Positions 1 through 6,441 of a stretch of 7,256 nucleotides of DNA are shown piece after piece. Under the pieces are notes generated by a model, which ran no database searches, was not told where the DNA came from, and saw only the letters and a program-made list of their open reading frames with translations. The stretch spans positions 1 to 7,256 of the forward strand of contig JAEZZG010000050.1 of assembly GCA_023442485.1 (NCBI GenBank). The letters run 5' to 3'. Numbering within the stretch: position 1 is the first letter of the stretch; each line of letters begins with the position of its first letter. Both the position numbers and the translations under genes were made by a program. The stretch comes from Actinomycetes bacterium. GTDB taxonomy: Bacteria > Actinomycetota > Actinomycetes > Propionibacteriales > Propionibacteriaceae.

Positions 1-89
1 ACATCTATCAATCCACCCCGAGACTGAAGATACGTTTGATGCCCATTCCCGGTGGTGCGCAAGCGACGCCGACGCCTTGATGATGCCAC
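1..89 (-). CDS. 5' end of an unidentified basic protein (partial, runs off the window)
   Basis: An open frame starts at a GTG codon (87-89) and continues for 29 codons without a stop to the window edge. A GAGGAG Shine-Dalgarno sequence (96-101) sits 6 nt upstream, which is what makes this start convincing. The visible N-terminus reads M-A-S-S followed by five arginines, then LRTTGNGHQTYL. It is strongly basic, shows no signal peptide, and no hydrophobic segment has begun by residue 29. It starts 33 nt after the stop of the tail-anchored gene on the same strand with no terminator between, so the two are probably co-transcribed. I do not recognise the family. The Arg run could be a nucleic-acid-binding tail or the cytoplasmic lead-in to a membrane protein. 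The existence of the gene is likely; its function is unknown. Confidence 0.6.
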   Translation of the reverse strand, partial: MASSRRRRRLRTTGNGHQTYLQSRGGLID

Positions 90-95
90 GCTAAT

Positions 96-101
96 CTCCT
101 C
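96..101 (-). promoter_or_regulatory. Ribosome binding site deciding the GTG start of the partial gene
   Basis: On the minus strand, GAGGAG lies 6 nt before the GTG at 87-89. It is the only strong Shine-Dalgarno match at this end of the window and supports a non-ATG start for the partial gene. It lies in the 33-nt gap after the stop codon of the upstream gene, as expected for an internal cistron. Confidence 0.6.
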
Positions 102-122
102 GTTTTGGTTGATCAGACCCGC

Positions 123-518
123 TCACATGACGATCAAGATGATGATAACGATCACCGCGATGAGCAGCACTGAGCTGGCCCCGATGATGAACTTCCAGCC
201 GACGTTGGGTTCCGGCGCCTGGGCGTCGGGGGCCAAGGCTGCCGGGACGGTGAACTGAGCCGGCCAGCGTACCGACTCCCCCTCGACCTTCTCATTGGCG
301 TAGCGCATCTTGAACATGCTCTTGACGGATCGCCCCTGAAGTTCAGAGGGCATCGCGAACTGTGGGGCAGCGCGGTTTTCCTGCGGTGTGCGCGTCGCCC
401 ATTCTGGGACTTTGAACTGCGGCGGGGTCACCCACTGTTTCTTCTTGGGACGTGACGAGCTGCCGCCGGGCTGGGGATCAGGCTGAGCCGGGGTTGATTC
501 ATCGTCATGGTCAGCCAT
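123..518 (-). CDS. Tail-anchored membrane protein with QFx[VM]P motif repeats (131 aa)
   Basis: This gene of 131 codons starts at ATG 516-518, with GGAAAGGG (529-536) 10 nt upstream. The protein has no signal peptide. Residues 1-27 are acidic, then Pro/Ser-rich, and end in a KKK basic patch. Residues 28-106 are polar and Pro-rich. Residues 108-131 form one strongly hydrophobic helix (IIGASSVLLIAV, then an Ile/Val-rich run) that ends exactly at the C-terminus. This implies a tail-anchored protein with its body in the cytoplasm. A short motif, QF-x-[VM]-P, occurs three times, at residues 34-38 (QFKVP), 53-57 (QFAMP) and 88-92 (QFTVP). The gene follows the protease terminator, so it needs its own promoter; TATGCT (566-571) is a possible -10 with no good -35. 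It probably leads an operon with the partial gene at 1-89. I do not recognise the family; a membrane-tethered scaffold or adaptor is an inference only. Confidence 0.8.
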   Translation of the reverse strand: MADHDDESTPAQPDPQPGGSSSRPKKKQWVTPPQFKVPEWATRTPQENRAAPQFAMPSELQGRSVKSMFKMRYANEKVEGESVRWPAQFTVPAALAPDAQAPEPNVGWKFIIGASSVLLIAVIVIIILIVM

Positions 519-599
519 CCAGCCATCACCCTTTCCACCGCCTGATCTATGCCATTACCTCGTCTAGCATAGCCGACTGCACCAACCGGGTGACCGGGT

Positions 600-638
600 A
601 AATAAAGGGGTGGCGCTGATGTTTCCACCAGCGCCACC
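600..638 (-). terminator. Rho-independent terminator of the S8 protease gene
   Basis: A perfect 10-bp stem pairs 609-618 with 629-638 (GGTGGCGCTG and CAGCGCCACC) across a 10-nt loop. On the minus strand it is followed by CC and then TTTATTT (600-606). It begins 37 nt after the protease stop codon. The T-rich tail is present only in the minus direction, so it ends the protease transcript and separates it from the tail-anchored gene downstream. Confidence 0.85.
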
Positions 639-651
639 GAGGGTTTGCCTA

Positions 652-665
652 ATCGACTAGTCGAT
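652..665. repeat. Perfect 14-bp palindrome in the 3' untranslated region
   Basis: ATCGACTAGTCGAT equals its own reverse complement. It lies between the protease stop codon (676-678) and the terminator stem. With no loop it is a poor RNA hairpin but a good shape for a dimeric DNA-binding protein. A palindrome this long has an even or slightly lower chance of occurring somewhere in a window this size, so function is not established. Confidence 0.4.
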
Positions 666-675
666 CAAGACGGGG

Positions 676-3600
676 TTAGACCTTACGTCTGCGATCTCCA
701 GGAATAGCGAGCACTGCAAGAGCCTGCGCAACTCCATTGGAGGGCGTGCTTCCGTTCGCTCCCGAGTCCGGTAGACCGGGCTTGCCAGGCTTACCGGGCT
801 TGCCAGGCTTACCGGGTTCACCAGGTTTACCAGGCTCGCCGGGCTTACCGGGATCCACGGAAGTGATGGTCTTCCAAGTGACCTTGATCGTCTTGGTGAC
901 CTTATTCCCAGCCGAATCGATTGCAACCAGGGTGATGGTGGCATCCTTACCGGGCACCAGCTCAGCCTTGTTGTAACCAACTTCGAGCGGACCGTCTTCA
1001 GCGTCGTGAGCCGAGATCGCACTGTTGAACTCTTGCTCCCAGTCACCCTTGGGATCGAGCTCGATGGATTCCGGAGCTTCAATCACCGGAGGTCCATCAA
1101 CGCAGAAGCTCATATCGGCTTGACCGGTGCGACCAGCCTTGTCGACACCCTCACCAGCAAGGTTGTAGCACCCAGGAGTGAGGCCGTCCAGCTCCACGTT
1201 GAAGGTGACCGTCTTCGGACCCTGCTCGCCGTTATCCGGAGCGATATCGGCGTCAGTGACCTCGCCGCCCAGCTCGTCGAGAGTCTTGACCGTGTTGGCA
1301 TCAAGGTTCTCCAGAGCACGCTTGGTGCTTGCGCTGAGCTTCGGCTTGTCAGCCTTAGCAGGCTTGACGGCATCAGCCTTCTCACCGCTTGGCTCAACAG
1401 CAGATTCACCAGACTCTGGCCCCTTATCTCCCGAGCTTTCGTTGATCACCGGAACCGGGTAGGTGGTGTCAGCGTCAGGCTTGCCAACCAAGATCATCCC
1501 AGCACCTGGGTGGCGGCCATAGTCAAGTTCCTTCGTTTCAGACTTGGCGACGCTATCTCCGCTCGGGCCATACAAGATGTAGCTGGCCTTGACCAGATTC
1601 TCGTCGCTGACCTTGACCGTCATGGTCTTTCCTGTCGGATCGGTGATCGAGGAGCCATGATCGACGTCACCGGTGATGGTGACCGTCGGATCTTGATCAT
1701 CGACGACGATCGGGACCAGCATCAGGCTGGCATTGCCCATCTGATCCTTCAGGATCACCAACATGGTGTCACCATCGCGACCCATGACGGTGGTGGAGAA
1801 CTCATGTTCGGTCTGTCCCTTACCTGGGTCGAACAGAGTCATCGCATCACTGATCACGTTGAGATCAATCTGCAGGGTGTAGCCGAAGGCATTGTCCCAG
1901 ACTCGACCAGCAACCTCGAATTCGCCTTCCTCAGTGAGGTAGATCGCGCCATCAGGGCTGATGGTTGGCTTGTTGAACTCAATGCCAGGTGCGTGCGAAT
2001 CGTAGAGGAACTTCAAGCCGTGATTGACGAACTCGGAATCATCTTGGTCAATGATGGTGACATTGACCGGGGTGATGCCGTCCTTGAGGGCAATCTCAAA
2101 CTCGAAGCTGCCGTCAGGCTTGATATCAACCGGTTTGCCGTCAATGGTGAACGTCTTGGGCATGCGCAAGAACTTGCCCTTGAGGATGTAGATGTCGTTG
2201 CCGTTCTCATCCTGCTTGATCTTGCCGTCTGCGTCGCGAGCAAAGTCACCTGAGTTGTAGGAGTAGTGGAAGGAACCCTTAGGATCGAAGTTCCATCCAA
2301 TCCAGCCACCCAAGAAGCTCGTCTCAACCAGTGGACCGGTGGTGACAGACGGATCCAGGCACCACGGGATGACGACCACCGAGCTGTTAGCACCATCGGT
2401 TGCCCGAACGGTGATACCGGTGTAGTTACCCGATGGCACGACACCCTCTGCTACCCAGTTGCCGTCTTGGTCAACATTTACCTTCTTTCCGTTGACGGTG
2501 ACTGTGACGATACTCAGGTTTGCATCGGAAACAGAACCGCGGACGGTGAGTCCGGAGGCGTCAGGCTTGTTGACACAGCCGGTGTCATGGGCGGGTTCGG
2601 TCACGACGAGCTGAGGAGCATCATTGTCGTAGATGAACATGTACCGCTTGGTAATCAGCACGTTCCCGTCAGCGTCGAGAGCTTCAACAACGACGGTGTT
2701 CTCACCCGGGCGAATTGGAACCCGCATCTCAAAGTAGCCATCAGACTTCTTCAGATCATAGGTGTCGTAGTGACCTGGCGGATCAGTGTGGTTCACATCC
2801 ACAACCTGGTCCCCAACCCGAACCTGGGTGATCTTGGTTGACGCGATACCGCTGATCGGAATCGTGCCGTCCTGGACGAACATCTGGTTACGGATCCGAT
2901 CCGGGGTGTTGTCCCCGATCACCTTCAACTTAGCCGGTGGTTCGTCGCCAACCGGATTGCCAAGGGTCATCTCATTGTCTACCAGGAGGTAGTCCTCGAG
3001 GAAGATGTTGTGCATACCGATGGCCCGGGCGTTGTCCTGGCTGAGGACGATACCCATCTTGTGCTTGGTGGAATCGAAGGTAGCTTCGTAAGTTCCATCG
3101 TCGAGTTTCTTCATCGGTACTGGACCTGCGTCAGAACCGACCATGACACCGTCGGCGGTCTCTAGCACACCCGAGCACCGCTTCTGCGGGTCATTGGCGC
3201 ACTGTTCGGCAGCCTGAGCCGGGGTGAGAGACTCGATGGTGGCGGGGTCAGTGCCTTGCGGCATGTCCTTGACGGCAAAGACGACCTTGATCTCGTTGCC
3301 CTCGACAGTCTTGGAAATCACATGGATGTAGGGTGCAGTGTTATCCACGCCGAAGGTCATATCGAGGTTCTGCCAATCATAGTTGGCAGACATCCGGCCC
3401 TTGAGACGGTAGGTGTACTGACCATCCGGAACCGAGACGATGTTGCTGTTCGCTGGATCGTAGACGGTACCGTCGAACTCCATAGCGCTGAAGCCGTTGA
3501 GGGCGCGTCCATTCTGATCCTGAAGCAGGTCGGACAGGTTGTAGCGCGAGATTTCGTTTTCGCCACCTAGAGTCCGAATGACCTTACCGTTAGCGTCGAG

Positions 3601-6075
3601 GACCTCGCCCTCAACACGGTCCGGAGACCTCAGTAACAGCGCCTTGGGGAAGACGTTGTCACGCTCACCGTCGCCATTAGGCGAGATCCACATGTTCTTG
3701 GCTTCTGGCCCGAGGATGGATTCACGAGTCAGACCCAAGATCCATGGCACCTTGGTGTAGAGACCGGTCTGGTAGCGGCTGGTGGCACCTAAGGCTGCAG
3801 CGAGTGAGTTGCTAGCGAAACCATCGTCATAGACGGGCAGGTCGAAGATAGGTTCAGCGTTCCAGTCACCGGCGAAGCCCATGTATGGCAGGGACAGGTT
3901 CGGCTGGCCAGCGTCGGAGGAAATGAACTTGACCCAGCCCTCAACCCAGTGGGCTTGAGCCGCGTTGACAGAGACGGTGAAGTTGACATCAACACTGGAG
4001 TTTGCTGGAACCGTGATGGTTGCCTTGTCTACCGAGATGGCATCGGTATTGGAGCACACGGTACCGAGCACACCTGAGGAGTCGGTGGCTTCGTTGAGAA
4101 CGCAGGTGTTCGCCGCGGTAAAGGTCTTCGGCGAGTCAGATTCGTTCGTCAACTTGACGGTGAAGGACTTGGAGCCTTCAAAGTCCTTCAAGGCGACGTT
4201 GGGTTGGCCATCAACCGTTGCCGTGACCTGAGTTGCCAGGGCGTCCTTGTTCTGGGTGAGACCGGCACCGATCCGGCGCGGAGCGAACGGAACACCATTC
4301 GACTGGGTCAGGATCATTGCGGTGTTGGACAAAATGGTGCGCAGCTTGGCGTTGATCTCAATCTTGGTTGCCCCAGGCATCCGTTCTTTCAGAGCCTGAA
4401 TCATGACGGCGGAGGAGCCAGCCACCTGAGGAGTTGCCATCGAGGTGCCTGACATCGAACCGTACTTGTTGTCGTTGAGAGTGGAGTAGACGGCTCCACC
4501 AACACCGGCGATCTGCGGTTTGAAGTTCAGATCGGGAGTGGCACCCCACGAAGTGAAGTCAGAAGCCTGGACCGGTCCCGCATTGGGGAAGGACCCGACA
4601 GAGTCGGTGAAGGTCACCTTGACGGTCTTGCCAGCGCTGAGTTGATCAGCGAGTTGTTTGCCGTCGGAGTGGCCCATGCCGGCGCCAAAAATAGAGAAGG
4701 AATCAATCCCGGCCATTCCTGGGACGGCGTCGCCACCAGCGGCGTGGTTGTAGATCACGACACCTGTGGCACCCTTAGCGACGGCATTCTTGAACTTCTC
4801 TTCAAAGGTGATCTCGCCACGTTGGATCAACACATAGTTCCCAGAAGCGGTATCCGGAATCTGGTCCGGCTTGCCCAAGTCACCGAAAACCAGGGTGTGC
4901 TCTTGGCCGTCAGCCTGACCGACCTGGACCTGGTATCCAACTCGGGCGCTTCCGTCGTCCCACACCGCGTTGGCGATGGTCATCGTCGCGAAGCTGTTGT
5001 TGATCGACGCTACTGCCAAGGCCTCTGGGGCAGACGCGGGAGAACCGAGGGAGCCGTTGTCGAGAGTGCCGAGGTCATTGGTTGCGGTACCTGCAGCCGA
5101 AGAGGCAAGGCCATCGTTACCAGCGGCGACGACGACTTGGACGCCAGCCTTCTGAGCGTTGGCGATCGCCCGAGCTTCACCGTAGCCTTCACCGTCATGA
5201 CCATTGGATGAACCCAGGGACAAGTTGATGACGTCAGCACCTAGCTCGTAGGACTTCTCGATCGCCGCAATGATGTCGTCTTCTGCAGCACCGGTCTTTC
5301 CCGGATCATTGGAGAAAACCTTCATTGCCAACAACTGGGCATTTGGAGCGATGCCGAGTAGACGACCGTTGGTCGCAGCGGAAGAACCCTTGCCGCCGTT
5401 AGCGGCAACGATGCCAGCCACATGCATACCGTGCATTGAGCTGGTTAGATCCTTGACCTCATCGTTGCGGTCAGCGAAGTTGTAGCCGTAGGGAACCTTG
5501 TCGGTAAACCCTGGAGTCGGATTCATCTTCTTTTTTGACGCAGCCTCATCATCGAGACGCATATCTTGGTGATGAATGTCAATACCAGTATCAATGATGG
5601 ACACGAGGGTGCCGGTGCCGTCGACGCCGTAGGCTTCGCGGGCAGCAGCGCCCTGAACAACCTGGTTGACGTTATCCATCGTCGGATAGAACATCTTCAC
5701 TCGGCTAACGGAATCTACCAGCGGGTGGGCCTTCAAGGCATCAATCTGATCCTCAGTGACCCACGCGGAAAAGCCCTTGACGAGTGTGCCGAAGGTGCGG
5801 CTTACCTCGAGGTTGAGTTCCGGAGCTTTGTAGAGCTCGGACACCGTCTGATTGACCTGATTAATGTTGAGGGTGCGGTTCCCCACACCATCAGGCTGGC
5901 CCTTGAGTAGGACCATGACTTTCACTTTTTGAGTGGACTTCTGAGCTGCCGCAGGGGGCGGAGTGTCTCCGTTACCGGAGCTACCTCCTGGAGCCGCGTA
6001 GCCACTCAAGGGCGCCATCGCCAGCAAGGCAGACATGCCGACGCTGAGCGCTCCAAGCGTGAACGAACGCTTCAT
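676..6075 (-). CDS. Secreted lactocepin-like S8 serine protease with collagen-like stalk and LPxTG-like C-terminus (1799 aa)
   Basis: This is a subtilisin-family endopeptidase that should cut proteins at the cell surface. The start at 6073-6075 is chosen because AAGGGA lies 6 nt upstream and a signal peptide (MKRSF, hydrophobic core, cut near GYA-AP at residues 25-29) begins there. Approximate domains are: I9-like propeptide 48-135; S8 catalytic domain 150-610 with Asp162 (IDTGID), His215 (HGMHVAGI), oxyanion Asn320 (AAGN) and Ser545 (GTSMATPQ); PA domain inserted at 375-490; Fn3-like domain 615-735 ending LPYMGFAGDW; a SPNGDG acidic loop at 798-803 that may bind calcium. Ig-like domains follow from about 911, with boundaries marked by D-x-x-x-P motifs near 910, 1150, 1358, 1458 and 1659, and a DUF5011/HYR-like domain at 1662-1735. 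The end has nine Gly-X-Pro triplets (1743-1769), LPDSG (1768-1772), a short hydrophobic stretch and DRRRKV. HGMHVAG, the PA insert and the size match lactocepin / C5a-peptidase proteases. All catalytic residues are present, so it is probably active. The native substrate cannot be read from sequence. Confidence 0.96.
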   Translation of the reverse strand: MKRSFTLGALSVGMSALLAMAPLSGYAAPGGSSGNGDTPPPAAAQKSTQKVKVMVLLKGQPDGVGNRTLNINQVNQTVSELYKAPELNLEVSRTFGTLVKGFSAWVTEDQIDALKAHPLVDSVSRVKMFYPTMDNVNQVVQGAAAREAYGVDGTGTLVSIIDTGIDIHHQDMRLDDEAASKKKMNPTPGFTDKVPYGYNFADRNDEVKDLTSSMHGMHVAGIVAANGGKGSSAATNGRLLGIAPNAQLLAMKVFSNDPGKTGAAEDDIIAAIEKSYELGADVINLSLGSSNGHDGEGYGEARAIANAQKAGVQVVVAAGNDGLASSAAGTATNDLGTLDNGSLGSPASAPEALAVASINNSFATMTIANAVWDDGSARVGYQVQVGQADGQEHTLVFGDLGKPDQIPDTASGNYVLIQRGEITFEEKFKNAVAKGATGVVIYNHAAGGDAVPGMAGIDSFSIFGAGMGHSDGKQLADQLSAGKTVKVTFTDSVGSFPNAGPVQASDFTSWGATPDLNFKPQIAGVGGAVYSTLNDNKYGSMSGTSMATPQVAGSSAVMIQALKERMPGATKIEINAKLRTILSNTAMILTQSNGVPFAPRRIGAGLTQNKDALATQVTATVDGQPNVALKDFEGSKSFTVKLTNESDSPKTFTAANTCVLNEATDSSGVLGTVCSNTDAISVDKATITVPANSSVDVNFTVSVNAAQAHWVEGWVKFISSDAGQPNLSLPYMGFAGDWNAEPIFDLPVYDDGFASNSLAAALGATSRYQTGLYTKVPWILGLTRESILGPEAKNMWISPNGDGERDNVFPKALLLRSPDRVEGEVLDANGKVIRTLGGENEISRYNLSDLLQDQNGRALNGFSAMEFDGTVYDPANSNIVSVPDGQYTYRLKGRMSANYDWQNLDMTFGVDNTAPYIHVISKTVEGNEIKVVFAVKDMPQGTDPATIESLTPAQAAEQCANDPQKRCSGVLETADGVMVGSDAGPVPMKKLDDGTYEATFDSTKHKMGIVLSQDNARAIGMHNIFLEDYLLVDNEMTLGNPVGDEPPAKLKVIGDNTPDRIRNQMFVQDGTIPISGIASTKITQVRVGDQVVDVNHTDPPGHYDTYDLKKSDGYFEMRVPIRPGENTVVVEALDADGNVLITKRYMFIYDNDAPQLVVTEPAHDTGCVNKPDASGLTVRGSVSDANLSIVTVTVNGKKVNVDQDGNWVAEGVVPSGNYTGITVRATDGANSSVVVIPWCLDPSVTTGPLVETSFLGGWIGWNFDPKGSFHYSYNSGDFARDADGKIKQDENGNDIYILKGKFLRMPKTFTIDGKPVDIKPDGSFEFEIALKDGITPVNVTIIDQDDSEFVNHGLKFLYDSHAPGIEFNKPTISPDGAIYLTEEGEFEVAGRVWDNAFGYTLQIDLNVISDAMTLFDPGKGQTEHEFSTTVMGRDGDTMLVILKDQMGNASLMLVPIVVDDQDPTVTITGDVDHGSSITDPTGKTMTVKVSDENLVKASYILYGPSGDSVAKSETKELDYGRHPGAGMILVGKPDADTTYPVPVINESSGDKGPESGESAVEPSGEKADAVKPAKADKPKLSASTKRALENLDANTVKTLDELGGEVTDADIAPDNGEQGPKTVTFNVELDGLTPGCYNLAGEGVDKAGRTGQADMSFCVDGPPVIEAPESIELDPKGDWEQEFNSAISAHDAEDGPLEVGYNKAELVPGKDATITLVAIDSAGNKVTKTIKVTWKTITSVDPGKPGEPGKPGEPGKPGKPGKPGKPGLPDSGANGSTPSNGVAQALAVLAIPGDRRRKV
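679..774 (-). other. Degenerate cell-wall sorting signal encoded at the protease 3' end
   Basis: The last 32 residues start with LPDSG (codons at 760-774), continue with a polar ANGSTPSNG stretch, then only about 10 hydrophobic residues (VAQALAVLAI) and the basic tail PGDRRRKV. The order motif, hydrophobic segment, Arg/Lys tail is that of a sortase substrate. However, Thr of LPxTG is replaced by Ser, and the hydrophobic part is about half the length normally needed to span a membrane. It may be a variant sorting signal, a decayed one, or a protein that is simply released. Confidence 0.55.
769..852 (-). repeat. Collagen-like Gly-X-Pro coding repeat with 18-bp period
   Basis: Codons 1743-1769 encode nine consecutive G-X-P triplets, eight of them GKP or GEP and the last GLP, which runs into the sorting motif. 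At DNA level there are four tandem 18-bp units at 781-798, 799-816, 817-834 and 835-852. The first two units are identical and the others differ at a few bases. The period is two triplets. Such a stretch makes a stiff, extended stalk between the Ig-like domains and the wall anchor, and tandem units of this kind can change copy number by slippage. Confidence 0.9.
1306..1443 (-). other. Charged low-complexity linker inside an Ig-like domain of the protease
   Basis: Residues 1545-1590 are dominated by Glu, Lys, Asp, Ser, Gly, Ala and Pro (for example SSGDKGPESGES and AVKPAKADKPK) with almost no hydrophobic residues, so they should be disordered. The strands before (about 1463-1508) and after (about 1620-1660) look like halves of one Ig-like domain. 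The linker and its flanks therefore look like an insertion of roughly 110 residues within a domain rather than a hinge between domains. This is read by eye; no structure prediction was run. Confidence 0.5.
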
Positions 6076-6081
6076 TGTGTA

Positions 6082-6087
6082 TCCCTT
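6082..6087 (-). promoter_or_regulatory. Ribosome binding site deciding the protease start
   Basis: AAGGGA lies 6 nt before the ATG at 6073-6075. The reading frame stays open 55 codons further upstream, and another ATG occurs 8 codons earlier. Neither of those starts has a Shine-Dalgarno sequence, and both would bury the signal peptide behind polar residues. Confidence 0.65.
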
Positions 6088-6182
6088 CGATTGAGCCATC
6101 AGCACTGGGAGAAAAGGAAAGCTGATGCAGCATTGCGATCCTACTGTCCACGCAGGACTAGATAGGGGGTGAAACCACAATA

Positions 6183-6197
6183 CTGAAAATTTTTCAG
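6183..6197. promoter_or_regulatory. 15-bp AT-rich odd palindrome upstream of the protease gene (possible operator)
   Basis: CTGAAAATTTTTCAG has perfect 7-bp arms (6183-6189 and 6191-6197) around a single centre base. It lies 108 bp before the protease start codon in the AT-rich upstream region, where a repressor or activator dimer could bind. It does not match the consensus of LexA, Fur or DtxR that I know. Regulation by this site is inferred only from its symmetry and position. Confidence 0.35.
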
Positions 6198-6226
6198 AAA
6201 GCACCACTCGTCCCACACAGTGACAA

Positions 6227-6255
6227 CATATAAAACGCAATCAAATCGTGATCTA
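6227..6255 (-). promoter_or_regulatory. Weak promoter candidate for the protease gene
   Basis: On the minus strand, TATATG (6227-6232) could be a -10 element, with TAGATC (6250-6255) 17 bp upstream as a poor -35. The surroundings (6180-6270) are clearly more AT-rich than the rest of the window. Transcription from here would give a leader of roughly 145 nt containing the 15-bp palindrome. Other AT-rich hexamers, such as TATTGT at 6177-6182, are also possible. Confidence 0.2.
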
Positions 6256-6375
6256 GCTAACTTTTTCTGTCTCACTCATAGCATCTTCACGATTTAGACG
6301 CTTCGAGGCGAAAACTTATTGCCGAGGCATCCCTCCCCCACAGCAATCACCCTCATTGTGGCATCCAGGACGAGA

Positions 6376-6409
6376 TTTGCGCGTCACGAGCGACTCACCG
6401 TGACGCAAA
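6376..6409. repeat. Inverted repeat with bulge (hairpin or operator)
   Basis: GCGTCACG (6381-6388) and CGTGACGC (6399-6406) form a perfect 8-bp stem over a 10-nt loop. If two bases (6380-6381) are bulged, the stem extends to 11 bp by pairing TTTG (6376-6379) with CAAA (6406-6409). Neither strand has a proper T-tract after the stem, so it is a poor intrinsic terminator. A protein-binding site or a mobile-element end is also possible. Confidence 0.5.
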
Positions 6410-6441
6410 ACGGCTTGTTACCGGCGCAACCCCAACACATT

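Noticed and set aside
428..637. A minus-strand frame overlapping the start of the tail-anchored gene
   Set aside because: It begins inside the terminator stem of the protease, has no ribosome site, and is out of frame with the better-supported 131-aa gene.
679..774. A frameshift that truncated the protease anchor
   Set aside because: I read the other two frames past the LPDSG codons. Neither gives a longer hydrophobic segment followed by a basic tail, so I cannot support a recent frameshift.
781..852. Short tandem repeats resembling a CRISPR or iteron array
   Set aside because: The units are contiguous with no spacers and are explained by in-frame Gly-X-Pro codons within the protease.
737..976. 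A plus-strand frame encoding a GLPGLPGSPG collagen-like run
   Set aside because: It is the mirror image of the real Gly-Lys-Pro / Gly-Glu-Pro codons of the protease read in antisense. The repeat structure makes both strands look collagen-like.
1006..2253. A 415-codon open frame on the plus strand opposite the protease
   Set aside because: It lies wholly antisense to a protein with clear domains, has no recognisable motif, and long antisense frames are common opposite GC-rich coding DNA.
6076..6240. A 55-residue N-terminal extension of the protease
   Set aside because: It has no ribosome site, covers the AT-rich promoter region, and would place a classical signal peptide internally. The ATG at 6073-6075 has AAGGGA 6 nt upstream.
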